Notes: generated from the sequence alone by a model not told the origin. Shown: positions 34,699 to 43,723, counted from the first letter of the stretch. The stretch: DNA of 64,000 nt from Pseudomonadota bacterium (GCA_018240895.1 JAFEEX010000004.1:1-64000); one strand, 5' to 3'. Numbers and translations: made by a program.

Positions 34699-35406
34699 AT
34701 GCTGCGCCAATTTGTCATCCTGACGGTTTTTGTGTTGTCGGTTGCCGTCAATCTTGGCCTGACCCTGCGTGACCCGTCATGGCTGGCAGTGCCGGCAATG
34801 CTGATCGGATGGTATCTGGCCGATCTGCTGTCTGGCCTGATTCATATGTATATGGATTATCGCCCCTGCACGCAGGGCAAGCGGTTGAACGACATCTTCT
34901 TCTATGAAGGATCGCGCGAATCCAAAGAATATCTGGATATGCTGCGTGACCGTATGGCAACCATCGGTCCGTTTGAACGGATTTCCTACGATTTCAAGAA
35001 CCACCACCCGCGGCCCGATGCACTGGGCCGCCGCGCATTGTGGCGGCTGATCGGTTCGACGGTGATCGTCGCTGCCCTGCCGCTGTCAATCGCGGGCAAT
35101 GTGGCGGGTTGGCTGTGGCCGGTGCCGGGCTGGATCTTTGCCGGGCTGGTCGCCTTTCTGATCGGCGGGGGCTTTGCCCAGTATTTTCACGGTTCACTGC
35201 ACCGGCAGGACAATCCCTGGTTCATCACGGCAATGCGGCGGACCGGCCTGTTGATGTCGCCTGCCGCCCATCAGATTCATCACGATACCTTGCAGCGCGA
35301 TTTCGCCACCAATTGCGGATGGTCAAATCCGGTCATCAACCGGCTGTTCAACGCCCTGCGCGCGCGCGGAATGCTGGACGAGTCCGGCCTTGTTCCCTCA
35401 GCATGA
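34699..35406 (+). CDS. CarF/PEDS1-like lipid desaturase (TMEM189 family)
   Basis: A 235-residue membrane protein. Hydrophobic N-terminus, then IGWYLADLLSGLIHMYMDYR (the G…D…G…H…D motif of the family), DFKNHHPRPDALGRR, GFAQYFHGSLHRQDNPWF and PAAHQIHHDTLQRDFATNCG, ending W-S-N-P. These His clusters match the CarF/Kua family, whose characterised members make the vinyl-ether bond of plasmalogens. ATG 34699 is favoured by AAGGA six bases upstream; ATG 34657 is possible. Its end overlaps kpsS by 59 bases in convergent orientation. Confidence 0.8.
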   Translation: MLRQFVILTVFVLSVAVNLGLTLRDPSWLAVPAMLIGWYLADLLSGLIHMYMDYRPCTQGKRLNDIFFYEGSRESKEYLDMLRDRMATIGPFERISYDFKNHHPRPDALGRRALWRLIGSTVIVAALPLSIAGNVAGWLWPVPGWIFAGLVAFLIGGGFAQYFHGSLHRQDNPWFITAMRRTGLLMSPAAHQIHHDTLQRDFATNCGWSNPVINRLFNALRARGMLDESGLVPSA

Positions 35407-36664
35407 TGCCGCTGGCCTGAAGGCTGGCCTCACCGGCTCGGGCTGGCGACGCGTTGTCGCCTGAAAGCAGCCGTTCAACGCTGTTGCGCACCAGAATTGC
35501 CATTCCCGATTCGCTGGCCAGCCCGCCGCGCACCAGGCATTTGGCATGGAGCATCCGCTTGAACGCATCGTAAAGCGTTCGGTCAGGATATTCGGGGTTT
35601 TGCCAGAAACTGTCGAGCCCGCCCTGATGAGTCACCCCGTCCACATCATAAACGGCATCGCCCAGCACCACCACCGGCAGCCCTGCTTCCAGCGCCAGTG
35701 TGCCAGAGGTGGAATTGACGCAGACCATGCCCAGCGCCTTTTCGGACAATTCGCCCAGATCGCCGCCATCAATGTGGCGAACGCGATCGGCGATGCCAAG
35801 CTTCGCCGCCCGCCGCATGATCGTCGAACGCCAGTTGCGATAGGTGCTGTCAAGCGGATGTTCCTTGACCACCAGCAGCGCATCGCGCGGGGCGAAGCGG
35901 GCAAAGCTTTCCAGCACATATTCCAGTGCGACCGTCATCGATCCGAACGGTGAATGCGCGCGGATCTGGTAATCACCGGTCAATTGCAACGGAAACAGGA
36001 AATAGGGCCGGCTTTCCAGCGCAGCCAGCGTCTGCTCCGCCTCTCGCGCGCGGCGCGCACGGCGGCCGAATTTCAGCAGCCAGCCAATCCCGTCAAGCGT
36101 GATCGACCCCTGCCGATGGCTTGAATAGAACGGAAAGCGCAGCTTGCCGGTAACCACATGGTGGTAATGCCAATAGCTGTCGCGCGCCCGGCGTCCGAAG
36201 CTGGCGGTAATTGAGGGCAGAACCGGCACTTCTGGCAGCCACCGCGCCAGCGACAGGATGATTTCCGGATCGCGTTCCAGCGGCGAATGGCCGTTTACCC
36301 CGTCGCGTTCCAGCGTCATCCAGTCAGGCCGGATATAGCCTTCTTCAAAAACGTGGATGTGAATGCCGCGCAATTGCGCCATCCGCAGCGCCGCCTGGTG
36401 CATTGGCCGGCAATCGCCATAGAGCACCAGATCGGTGATCCCGCGTTCACGCGCAAAGCGATCAAAAAACATCGGCCAGTTGTGCGCCCGCCCGCGATAG
36501 TCCGTGCCGCCTTCGGGCCAGTCATACCGGTCCCCGCCGCTCAGGTTGATGCGGTGGACGCCGATATTGCGTTGTTCCAGGCTACGGGCCAATGCCATGA
36601 AAAACGGCCCCGGCGGCCCTTGCAGGAACAGGAACTGACGAGCGGGAACTGTCATAGCGTTCAT
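35348..36664 (-). CDS. kpsS: Capsule polysaccharide protein KpsS (Kdo transferase)
   Basis: A 438-residue KpsS/LipB-type protein: ARQFLFLQGPPGPFFMALAR, LVLYGDCRPMHQAALRMAQL, IHVFEEGYIRPDWMTLERDG, FPLQLTGDYQIRAHSPF, VCVNSTSGTLALEAGLPVVV. KpsS adds the first Kdo to the lysophosphatidylglycerol anchor of group 2 capsules. ATG 36664 overlaps the kpsC stop (ATGA). The 3' end overlaps the convergent CarF-like gene. Confidence 0.9.
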   Translation of the reverse strand: MNAMTVPARQFLFLQGPPGPFFMALARSLEQRNIGVHRINLSGGDRYDWPEGGTDYRGRAHNWPMFFDRFARERGITDLVLYGDCRPMHQAALRMAQLRGIHIHVFEEGYIRPDWMTLERDGVNGHSPLERDPEIILSLARWLPEVPVLPSITASFGRRARDSYWHYHHVVTGKLRFPFYSSHRQGSITLDGIGWLLKFGRRARRAREAEQTLAALESRPYFLFPLQLTGDYQIRAHSPFGSMTVALEYVLESFARFAPRDALLVVKEHPLDSTYRNWRSTIMRRAAKLGIADRVRHIDGGDLGELSEKALGMVCVNSTSGTLALEAGLPVVVLGDAVYDVDGVTHQGGLDSFWQNPEYPDRTLYDAFKRMLHAKCLVRGGLASESGMAILVRNSVERLLSGDNASPARAGEASLQASGIMLREQGRTRPAFRARAGR

Positions 36665-38247
36665 CGCCGTTCTCCACCAAGTCGACGCCACCACACCGCA
36701 GCGCGCCCCTGCATTTCGCGCAGGGTTACCAGGGGTGATCTGACTGCGGCCTGCCCCGCTGCCATGCGTTCAACCAGCACTTCCGCCGGGCAGGGCAGCC
36801 GGGTAACCGGATCAAGATAGCGCGGGTACATCAGCAGGGTGGCGGCAACCAGTTCATCAAGCGAACGGCGACGGGTGCGGCGCGCCGGCACCGGGCCAAG
36901 ATCGCGCGTAAGGCCCCAGCCCGCATAGAAAGGCACCCCATGTGTGGTCACGCTTTTGCCCCGCAGCAAGGCTTCGAAGCCCGCAAGCGAGGTAATGACG
37001 TGGACCCCGTCCACCGATTCGATAAGCGAGGTGATCGAGGCATCGTGCAGCACTTCATCGGCCAGGCGCAGCGCATCGGCTTCATCGACGTGTCCCCTGC
37101 GATGCCCCGCCTCCACATCAGGGTGCGGTTTATAGATGATCCAGGCATCGCCCTCAATAACGCGCGCGCGCTCAAGCAGTTCCAGATTGGATGTCCCTGC
37201 CCCACCACTAAGGATCGAACGATCATCCTCAACCTGCCCTGTCACAAGAATTCGCCGCTTCCCCCCCTGGGGGCGAATCACTGGCGCATCATCTCGTCCA
37301 TATTTGCTTATTGCTGCCTGAACGAGTCTCGCCCTAAGCGTCGAAGCGCGCTGGCAGAGCGCCGAACCGATATTTGAATGTTCCAGGATGGTCTCAAGAT
37401 CGCTCGGCCCGGCCGGATCGAAGTAAATACCTGAAAAATCAACGATGGCTGACAGCGGCGGCACGCAATTTGCCCCAAGTCCCGATGAGCGGACAAAGCC
37501 GTCCTCAACCTCGCCCAGCGCGGCTCCGCTCGCTTCGATCTGTTCCAGTACCGATGGCGCAGTGCGCGATTTCCAGATCGCCACCCGGCTGCCCGGGCCA
37601 GTGCCGGGCATGGGGCGGCGGGCGTAGCGAACCGGGCCGCTTCCGTCCCACAGCATTGCATCCAGCGTCACCCGTTTCCACGCGGCGATCCCGAACACGG
37701 CATCGATTTCGCGATTTGCGTCGATCAGCCGGCGCCATTCACCCAGTTGGGCAATCGCCTGCAGCGCTGACCAGTCCTGCCCGTCAAACGGATTGGCATA
37801 GCGAACCCGCGTGACGGCATCTGCGGCGCACCGATCAGGATCGATGACCGGCACGGACGATTGCCCACCAGTGAAAAGACGCAGCGGCTTGCCCAGCAGC
37901 ACGGCAATTATCGCGAGATCGTGATCGGCATCCGCCCAGATTTCTGCGGCGCATTCGGCAAGATGCCAGGGATCGGTATCTTTGGCGGCGACGATCATGA
38001 CGCGCCCGTCCCCGGCTTCCCTGCGCATCGTTGCAAGTTGCCGGGCATCGCCGGGGGCCAGTACCAGCGCGCCCGATGGCAGGTGGGGACGCCCTCCCCA
38101 AAAGCTTCCGCCCACCCGTTCCCGGCGAAGCGCATCGGCCAGTTCCTGCGGATCGACCGTGCTGGTGCCGGGCGCGGTCAAGGCCCCCGCCCGCTGTCCC
38201 GGGAAGGGCGGAATCCGCAAGAACGGCGGGGATGAGGGGCGATCCAA
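36661..38247 (-). CDS. kpsC: Capsule polysaccharide protein KpsC, shortened (Kdo transferase)
   Basis: A 528-residue protein; E. coli KpsC is about 675 with two Kdo-transferase modules. The C-terminal module is complete: GEVEDGFVRSSGLGANCVPP, IYFDPAGPSDLETILEHSNI, ILVTGQVEDDRSILSGG, WIIYKPHPDVEAGHRRG, GFEALLRGKSVTTHGVPFYA. The N-terminal part (about 1-150) keeps only a reduced echo of a first module (DTDPWHLAECAAEIWAD…LLGKPLRL). KpsC extends the poly-Kdo linker of capsules. It is coupled to kpsS. Confidence 0.88.
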   Translation of the reverse strand: MDRPSSPPFLRIPPFPGQRAGALTAPGTSTVDPQELADALRRERVGGSFWGGRPHLPSGALVLAPGDARQLATMRREAGDGRVMIVAAKDTDPWHLAECAAEIWADADHDLAIIAVLLGKPLRLFTGGQSSVPVIDPDRCAADAVTRVRYANPFDGQDWSALQAIAQLGEWRRLIDANREIDAVFGIAAWKRVTLDAMLWDGSGPVRYARRPMPGTGPGSRVAIWKSRTAPSVLEQIEASGAALGEVEDGFVRSSGLGANCVPPLSAIVDFSGIYFDPAGPSDLETILEHSNIGSALCQRASTLRARLVQAAISKYGRDDAPVIRPQGGKRRILVTGQVEDDRSILSGGAGTSNLELLERARVIEGDAWIIYKPHPDVEAGHRRGHVDEADALRLADEVLHDASITSLIESVDGVHVITSLAGFEALLRGKSVTTHGVPFYAGWGLTRDLGPVPARRTRRRSLDELVAATLLMYPRYLDPVTRLPCPAEVLVERMAAGQAAVRSPLVTLREMQGRAAVWWRRLGGERR

Positions 38248-38256
38248 AGCTGTCCG

Positions 38257-39081
38257 TCAGCCTTTGACCACACGGTCGATAGCGAGCAGCGGGCGCAGGA
38301 ATCCTTCAAGATCAGCCAGCGGCAGAGCGCTGGGGCCATCGCATTTGGCCTTGGCAGGATCGGGATGGGTTTCAAGGAACAGTCCGGCAATGCCCACCGC
38401 CACCCCGGCGCGGGCCAGCGCCGCGGCCTGGTTGCCGCGTCCATCGGCACTATCCGCCCGCGCGCCGGGCATCTGCAGGGCGTGCGTGACATCAAACAGC
38501 ACCGGTGCCATCGGCTTCATCAAGTCAATGCCCAGCATATCGACCACCAGGTTGTTATAGCCAAACGCGGTGCCGCGTTCGCACAGCAGCACGCGCTCGT
38601 TCCCGGCCTCGGCACATTTGGCGATGATGTGGCGCATTTCCAGCGGGGCAAGAAACTGCGGCTTCTTGATATTGATCACCGCCCCGGTGCGGGCCATGGC
38701 CAGCACCAGATCGGTCTGCCGCGCAAGAAACGCGGGAAGCTGGATGATGTCCGCCACGGCGGCGGCCAGCGCGGCCTGGGCGGGTTCGTGCACGTCGGTA
38801 GTGATCGGCACGCCGAAGCGTTCCTTCACCTCCGCCAGCAGCCGCAGCCCCTGAACGGCCCCGGGTCCGCGAAACGATCCGATTGATGACCGGTTGGCCT
38901 TGTCGAAGCTGGCCTTGAACACATAGGGCAAGCCAAGCTGGCGGGTAACCTGCACCATCTGCGCGGCGACTTCGAACAACACTTCGCGATCCTCGATCAC
39001 GTTCATCCCGCCGACCAGCACCAGGGGCCGGTCATTGGCGAAAGTCGTTCCGTCAGTCAGCGTTACAGTCGATTGGGCCAT
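38257..39081 (-). CDS. kdsA: 3-deoxy-8-phosphooctulonate synthase (Kdo-8-P synthase)
   Basis: A 274-residue Kds[104 protein letters not shown]. It condenses PEP with arabinose 5-phosphate. It lies between kdsB and kpsC with nine-base gaps, so this copy is tied to capsule synthesis. Confidence 0.95.
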   Translation of the reverse strand: MAQSTVTLTDGTTFANDRPLVLVGGMNVIEDREVLFEVAAQMVQVTRQLGLPYVFKASFDKANRSSIGSFRGPGAVQGLRLLAEVKERFGVPITTDVHEPAQAALAAAVADIIQLPAFLARQTDLVLAMARTGAVINIKKPQFLAPLEMRHIIAKCAEAGNERVLLCERGTAFGYNNLVVDMLGIDLMKPMAPVLFDVTHALQMPGARADSADGRGNQAAALARAGVAVGIAGLFLETHPDPAKAKCDGPSALPLADLEGFLRPLLAIDRVVKG

Positions 39082-39090
39082 GGCCGGCCC

Positions 39091-39894
39091 TTAGCTTATT
39101 CCGCGCTGCAACAAAACCGCTTCGATCGCGGGAATATCCTGGGGATTGTTAAGTTCTATACAGTCCCATTCAATCGGTTCGAAGCAAACCGCGCGGATGA
39201 TCTGGCCGGACTCCAGAAACCGCAATTGTTCCAACCCCTCGATTTCTTCCAGCGGTGATGGCGGCATGGCGGCATAGGCCCGCAGCGCCGCCGGGCGATA
39301 GGCATAGACGCCAAGGTGCAGATGAACCAGTTCGTGCGCCGCAACGCGGCCTTCGGCAACGTGCGGGATCACCCGTTTGGAAAAATACAGCGCGCGCCGC
39401 GCATCGTTGAAAACCACTGTGGTTCCGCCAACCCGGCCCTGGGCCTGATCGCTGACGAGGTGGCGATAAAGCGTTTCGGAACAGCGCACCGCCGGCGTGG
39501 TCATCACCGCTTCGCCGTCCCCGGCCAGCGCCGCGACCAGATCCGACACGACGAACCCCGGGGTCAGCGGGGCATCGCCCTGCAGGTTGACGATGATCGG
39601 GGCGACATCGCCCAGCACGTCAAGCGCGGCGGCGCAGCGTTCGGTTCCGTTGCGGCAGGCTGCCGGCGTCATCACCACCTGCCCGCCGAAACCCGTCACC
39701 GCATCGGCGATCCGCCCATCGTCAGTCGCCACCCAGGTCCGGCCAGATCCGGCGATGGCGCAGGCGGTTTCCCACGATCGGCGGATCAGGCTGCGTTCCT
39801 GCCCATCGGCCCCGCGCAGCGCAGCAAGCGGCTTGCCCGGAAATCGCTGCGAGGCATAGCGGGCCGGGATCAGAATCGCGAAATCGGTGTGCAT
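39091..39894 (-). CDS. kdsB: 3-deoxy-manno-octulosonate cytidylyltransferase (CMP-Kdo synthetase)
   Basis: A 267-residue KdsB: ILIPARYASQRFPGKPLAAL, WVATDDGRIADAVTGFGGQV, TERCAAALDV, VNLQGDAPLTPGF, LYFSKRVIPHV, LHLGVYAYRPAALRAYA, EEIEGLEQLRFLE. It activates Kdo as CMP-Kdo for KpsC/KpsS. NLQGD has the usual acidic residue, with an alanine in place of the second Glu/Asp (GDAP instead of GDEP). Confidence 0.94.
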   Translation of the reverse strand: MHTDFAILIPARYASQRFPGKPLAALRGADGQERSLIRRSWETACAIAGSGRTWVATDDGRIADAVTGFGGQVVMTPAACRNGTERCAAALDVLGDVAPIIVNLQGDAPLTPGFVVSDLVAALAGDGEAVMTTPAVRCSETLYRHLVSDQAQGRVGGTTVVFNDARRALYFSKRVIPHVAEGRVAAHELVHLHLGVYAYRPAALRAYAAMPPSPLEEIEGLEQLRFLESGQIIRAVCFEPIEWDCIELNNPQDIPAIEAVLLQRGIS

Positions 39895-39902
39895 CGCCGC
39901 GT

Positions 39903-40901
39903 TCAGTTGAGCCCCAGCCGCAGCAGATCATGGATATGGATGATTCCCAGCGGGGTTTGCGGCCCGGCACCGGGTTCCTCAACCACGAAGGCCGAAGTGA
40001 TCTTGTTGTCATTAAGGAACACCAGGGCATCACCGGCGGGCATCTCCGCCGCAAGCACCTTGGGCGAACGGGTCATCACCTCATGAGCGAAGGCCGTGGT
40101 CAGCACGCCAAAGCGCCGCCGCAAATCGCCATCGGTGATCACGCCGACCAGCAGCCCGGAATCGTCCGTCACCCCGGCCAGGCCATAGCATCCGCTGGTC
40201 ATCACCGTGATCGTTTCGGGCATGGCGGCATCGCGGCCCACCAGCGGCAGACGCGGCGACCGGTGCATGATTTCACCAATCGGGGTCAGGGCCAGGCCGA
40301 TCGCGCCAGCCGGATGCAGCGCCAGCAGGTGGTCCTTCGACACGCCGTGCATATCCATCACCGTCATGGCCAGCGCATCGCCCAGGGCCAATTGCATCGT
40401 TGTGGAGGTTGTCGGCGCGACGTTTACTGCGCAAGCCTCACGCACGGTAGGCAGGATCAGCGCTATATCCGCCAGTTCAACCACCAGCGAATTCTTGCGC
40501 GCTGCAACGCCGATGATCTGGATGTTACGCCGGCGTGCATAGTTCAGGATATTGCGCAGTTCGGGCGTGTTGCCCGAATTGGACAGCACCAGCAGCACGT
40601 CATCGCGCGCCAGCATCCCCAGATCGCCATGAGCCGATTCGCCGGGATGCACGAAAATCGCCGGGGTTCCGGTTGCGGCAAACGTCGCGGCGATCTTGCG
40701 GGCGATATGGCCGGATTTGCCCATGCCCGACACGACGAGCTGGCGTTTCAGCCGGTAGATCGCCTTGCAGGCCGCGACAAAGGAATCGTCCAGCGATTCT
40801 TCCAGCGTAGCCAGCGCATCCGCCTCGGTCCTGACGACTTCGCGCCCCCGATTCCGAATGACATCCAGATCAAATTGCAAATCCAGATTCTTCAAAAACA
40901 T
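39903..40901 (-). CDS. kdsD: Arabinose-5-phosphate isomerase (KdsD/KpsF)
   Basis: A 332-residue protein: SIS domain (LVVSGMGKSGHIARKIAATF, STGTPA-type turn, FVHPGESAHGDLGML, LVLSNSGNTPELRNILNYAR) and two CBS domains (from about residue 205; GLLVGVITDGDLRRRF; then PLGIIHIHDLLRLGLN). It makes arabinose 5-phosphate, the first step of Kdo synthesis. Start MFLKNLDLQFD (40901) is a choice; the frame is open further upstream. It is the first gene of the capsule cluster. Confidence 0.92.
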   Translation of the reverse strand: MFLKNLDLQFDLDVIRNRGREVVRTEADALATLEESLDDSFVAACKAIYRLKRQLVVSGMGKSGHIARKIAATFAATGTPAIFVHPGESAHGDLGMLARDDVLLVLSNSGNTPELRNILNYARRRNIQIIGVAARKNSLVVELADIALILPTVREACAVNVAPTTSTTMQLALGDALAMTVMDMHGVSKDHLLALHPAGAIGLALTPIGEIMHRSPRLPLVGRDAAMPETITVMTSGCYGLAGVTDDSGLLVGVITDGDLRRRFGVLTTAFAHEVMTRSPKVLAAEMPAGDALVFLNDNKITSAFVVEEPGAGPQTPLGIIHIHDLLRLGLN

Positions 40902-41027
40902 GGCTTCAACTCTAACCAATTCTCTTGCCAGTCCATGGTCCGAGCGCGCTCGATCACAGAAAGAAGCCCCGGCGCACGGCATAGAGTTCAAGCCGCGGCG
41001 ATGCAATGCACATTGCCGGTGCTTAGT

Positions 41028-41047
41028 GCACTTTACTTAAAAAGTGC
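41028..41047. terminator. Small AT-rich hairpin downstream of tRNA-Arg
   Basis: GCACTTT (41028-41034) and AAAGTGC (41041-41047) form a seven-pair stem with loop ACTTAA. It lies about 60 bases beyond the 3' end of tRNA-Arg and upstream of kdsD. Function uncertain. Confidence 0.3.
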
Positions 41048-41109
41048 CCTACCCCTGCTTTGAACTCCGGCAGCCCATGGTTGCGCGGCCTCCCGCCCCA
41101 AACCCGAAA

Positions 41110-41186
41110 TGGCGCGCCCGGCAGGACTCGAACCTGCTGCCTCAAGATTAGAAGTCTCGCGCTCTATCCAGATGAGCTACGGGCGC
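41110..41186 (-). tRNA. tRNA-Arg (anticodon TCT)
   Basis: Minus strand, 77 nt. Acceptor GCGCCCG (41180-41186) pairs with CGGGCGC, discriminator G, encoded CCA at 41110-41112. The anticodon loop CTTCTAA gives TCT. T-arm GCAGGTTCGAGTCCTGC is intact. Confidence 0.96.
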
Positions 41187-41246
41187 GCGCCGGGACGCCA
41201 TAGGGCGGGATTGCGCGGCGCGCAAATGCGGTTAGCTTGCGCGGCG

Positions 41247-42032
41247 ATGAGCACCGATCTGCACACCCTTGACGGACAAGCCGGCGCGCGCCGGCACTTT
41301 CGTTATTTTGATTACATGATGGCGGCCTTTGTCGCGATCCTGCTGCTGTCCAACCTGATCGGCGCATCAAAACTGTCAGTGGTCAATCTGACCGGTCTGG
41401 TGAGCGCGGCGCCGTGGCTGCCCTGGCGCTGGCTGGTGAACGATCACAACCAGATGATCTTTGGCGCGGGAATCCTGTTTTTCCCGGTGTCCTATGTCCT
41501 GGGCGACGTGCTGACCGAGGTTTATGGCTATGCCAACGCGCGCCGCTGTGTGTGGACCGGATTTGCCGCACTGCTGTTCATGGCTTTCATGAGTTTTGTC
41601 GTGGTCGCCATGCCGCCCGCCTCTGGCTGGCCGGGGCAGGCGGCCTATGAAACGGTGTTTGGCAATACCTGGCGGATCGTGGCCGCATCAGTGATCGCGT
41701 TCTGGGCCGGGGAATTCGTCAACAGTTTCGTCCTGGCCAAGATGAAGATCGTTACCGGCGGCAGCAAGCTGTGGACCCGCACAATTGGATCAACCGTGTT
41801 CGGCCAGGCGGTGGACAGCCTGCTGTTCTATCCGATCGCCTTCCTGGGGATATGGAGCCATGAGCAGGTGCTGAAGGTGCTGGTCACCAACTGGTTCCTG
41901 AAGGTAATGTGGGAGGTTCTGCTTACCCCGGTAACCTATGCAGTGGTGGGCTGGCTGAAGCAGCGCGAGGGGGTTGAGGTGTTCGACGAGGGGACCGACT
42001 TCTCTCCCTTTGCAAGGGTGAAGTCGGTTTAG
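41247..42032 (+). CDS. Queuosine precursor transporter (YhhQ/VUT family)
   Basis: A 261-residue membrane protein with six spans. Family blocks: AFVAILLLSNLIGASKLSVV, FPVSYVLGDVLTEVYGYANA (the D-x-x-T-E-V-Y-G motif), KMKIVTGGSKLWTRTIGSTV, then FGQAVDSLLFYPIAF. Members import queuine/preQ0/preQ1. queF, for preQ1 synthesis, is at the right end of the window, so both salvage and synthesis seem present. ATG 41247 is the family start. Confidence 0.9.
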   Translation: MSTDLHTLDGQAGARRHFRYFDYMMAAFVAILLLSNLIGASKLSVVNLTGLVSAAPWLPWRWLVNDHNQMIFGAGILFFPVSYVLGDVLTEVYGYANARRCVWTGFAALLFMAFMSFVVVAMPPASGWPGQAAYETVFGNTWRIVAASVIAFWAGEFVNSFVLAKMKIVTGGSKLWTRTIGSTVFGQAVDSLLFYPIAFLGIWSHEQVLKVLVTNWFLKVMWEVLLTPVTYAVVGWLKQREGVEVFDEGTDFSPFARVKSV

Positions 42033-42060
42033 CCCCCTTCGAACCCAGACCGCGCCGCGT

Positions 42061-42276
42061 TCAATCCGCGATCAGGCCGATGGCGAGATAGATCAGGATC
42101 AGCGAACCAAAGCCGAGCAAGGTGCCGGCCACCCAGCCGATCCGGACCAGCGTTACGTCCCAGCCGAAATAATCGGCCATGCCGGCGCTGACGCCCATGA
42201 ATTTGCCCCGGGCCTTGTCGAGGCGGAAGCTGCCGCGCGAGGGGGTGGTGCCGTTCGAACGATCGAGCGCGCTCAT
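42061..42276 (-). CDS. Minimal PspC-domain protein
   Basis: A 71-residue protein: FRLDKARGKFMGVSAGMADY, FGWDVTLVRIGWVAGTLLGF, then GSLILIYLAIGLIAD. This is a PspC domain with little else. Its ATG overlaps the stop of the 46-residue peptide (ATGA). With the upstream sigma-54-type promoter it looks like a second, small psp locus, 17.6 kb from pspF. Confidence 0.88.
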   Translation of the reverse strand: MSALDRSNGTTPSRGSFRLDKARGKFMGVSAGMADYFGWDVTLVRIGWVAGTLLGFGSLILIYLAIGLIAD

Positions 42277-42413
42277 GCCACCACTCCCACATAAGCAGTC
42301 GGGGCATTGGTGTTGACCGGCCCGGCGACGGTTCCGCTGAACAGCAGGAATGACAGGGCGAGCGCTGAAACGGCGGCGACGATGCGGTTGGCTGCGGCAT
42401 TGGACTGGGTCAT
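42273..42413 (-). CDS. 46-residue membrane peptide coupled to the minimal PspC
   Basis: Reading MTQSNAAANRIVAAVSALAL then SFLLFSGTVAGPVNTNAPTA, ending YVGVVA: a short polar head, one hydrophobic span, and a small tail with an A-P-T segment. GGAGA lies seven bases before ATG 42413. Head-span-APT tail parallels the 53-residue peptide that opens the main psp operon. It overlaps the PspC-domain gene by four bases. No named family. Confidence 0.7.
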   Translation of the reverse strand: MTQSNAAANRIVAAVSALALSFLLFSGTVAGPVNTNAPTAYVGVVA

Positions 42414-42466
42414 TTGAAGTCTCCGTTGCTAAGTTCTGGTGCGCTTGCTGCGCATGTAAGAATGAT

Positions 42467-42482
42467 TGCAGGGACCGTGCCA
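42467..42482 (-). promoter_or_regulatory. Sigma-54-type promoter of the second psp-like locus
   Basis: Minus-strand TGGCACGGTCCCTGCA keeps TGGCAC, the GG-N10-GC spacing and TGCA; only the first T of TTGC is C. It lies 53 bases before the start of the 46-residue peptide, similar to the spacing at the main psp operon. Confidence 0.75.
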
Positions 42483-42629
42483 AATTGCCGAACGGGCAGA
42501 AATCCGTGCTTTCCCTCCGATGAACGAAATCTTTCCCTGAGGTGAATGCGCAATATTGGTGAAAATTCCCAATTATCGGCAGATGCCTTTTGCGTGACGG
42601 GCGCGCCGCGCCGCACTATCGCCCGGACC

Positions 42630-43703
42630 ATGGCGCTTGATCGCATCACCCTGACCACGTTTCGCAACCACGGCGCCACCCGGCTTGCAGATACCGCACG
42701 GTTCAATCTGCTGATCGGGGAGAACGGCGCGGGCAAAACCAATGTGCTGGAGGCCCTGTCGCTGTTCGCGCCGGGCCGGGGGCTGCGCCGTGCGGGACTG
42801 GCGGAAATGCCGGAGCAACAGGGCGACGGCAGCTTTGCGGTCAGCGCCGATCTGGGCAGCGAAATCCGCATTGGCACCGGGGTTCGGGCCGATCGGCCCG
42901 GACGGCGCATTGCCCAGGTCAACGGGGCGGACTTGCCCGCGGTCAGGCTGGGCGAATGGCTGAGCGTGGGCTGGCTGACCCCGGCGATGGACCGGCTGTT
43001 TGCCGAAGGAGCCGGGGCGCGCCGCCGCTTTCTGGACCGGCTGGCGCTGGCGCTGGAACCGGGCCACGCCCGCCACGCCGCCCGTCTGGAAGGGGCTCTG
43101 CGCGAACGCAACCGGCTGCTCGCCGATCCGGCCGAACCCGATCCGCAGTGGCTTGACGCGATCGAGGCCCAGTTGGCGGAAGCTGGCGCGGCCGTGTCTC
43201 AGGCCCGGGCGCGCACGGCGGCGCAGCTTGGCAGCGCGCTGGCGGCCCTGCCCGATGCTCCTTTCGCGCGGCCAGAGCTCGATTACCGGCCCGGTGGCCC
43301 CGCCTCTGCACCGGATCTGGCCGCCGCCCTTGCCGCCGGACGCCGCCGCGACCGCGCCGCCCAGCGCACCCTGACCGGCCCGCACCGCGACGAACTGGGC
43401 GTAACCATGGCGGGCAAAGGCCAGGCGGCGGCGGAATGCTCGACCGGAGAGCAGAAGGCCATGCTGATCGCGATCACGCTGGCCCATGCCGGGCTGCTTG
43501 ACGGCGCGCGGCCATCGCTGCTGCTGCTTGACGAGGTGGCGGCGCACCTTGACCCGGTCCGCCGCACGGCCCTGTTCGATCGGCTGCGCGGCGGCGCGGC
43601 ACAGGTCTGGCTGACCGGAACCGAGCTGCCCCCGTTTGAGCCGATCGCCGGAGAGGCCGCGATCTGGCGCGTGGCCGATGGAACGGTGGAGCGGCTGTCC
43701 TGA
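42630..43703 (+). CDS. recF: DNA replication and repair protein RecF
   Basis: A 357-residue SMC-like ATPase: RITLTTFRNHGATRLADTAR, Walker A LIGENGAGKTNVLEALSLFA, GRGLRRA, the signature STGEQKAMLIAITLAHAGLL, Walker B PSLLLLDEVAAHLDPVRRTA. RecF loads RecA at gaps with RecO/RecR. It is not next to dnaN/gyrB, as is common in alphaproteobacteria. Start MALDRITLTTF (42630) is family-like. Confidence 0.94.
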   Translation: MALDRITLTTFRNHGATRLADTARFNLLIGENGAGKTNVLEALSLFAPGRGLRRAGLAEMPEQQGDGSFAVSADLGSEIRIGTGVRADRPGRRIAQVNGADLPAVRLGEWLSVGWLTPAMDRLFAEGAGARRRFLDRLALALEPGHARHAARLEGALRERNRLLADPAEPDPQWLDAIEAQLAEAGAAVSQARARTAAQLGSALAALPDAPFARPELDYRPGGPASAPDLAAALAAGRRRDRAAQRTLTGPHRDELGVTMAGKGQAAAECSTGEQKAMLIAITLAHAGLLDGARPSLLLLDEVAAHLDPVRRTALFDRLRGGAAQVWLTGTELPPFEPIAGEAAIWRVADGTVERLS

Positions 43704-43723
43704 TTTCTGCCGCCGGCGAAGGC

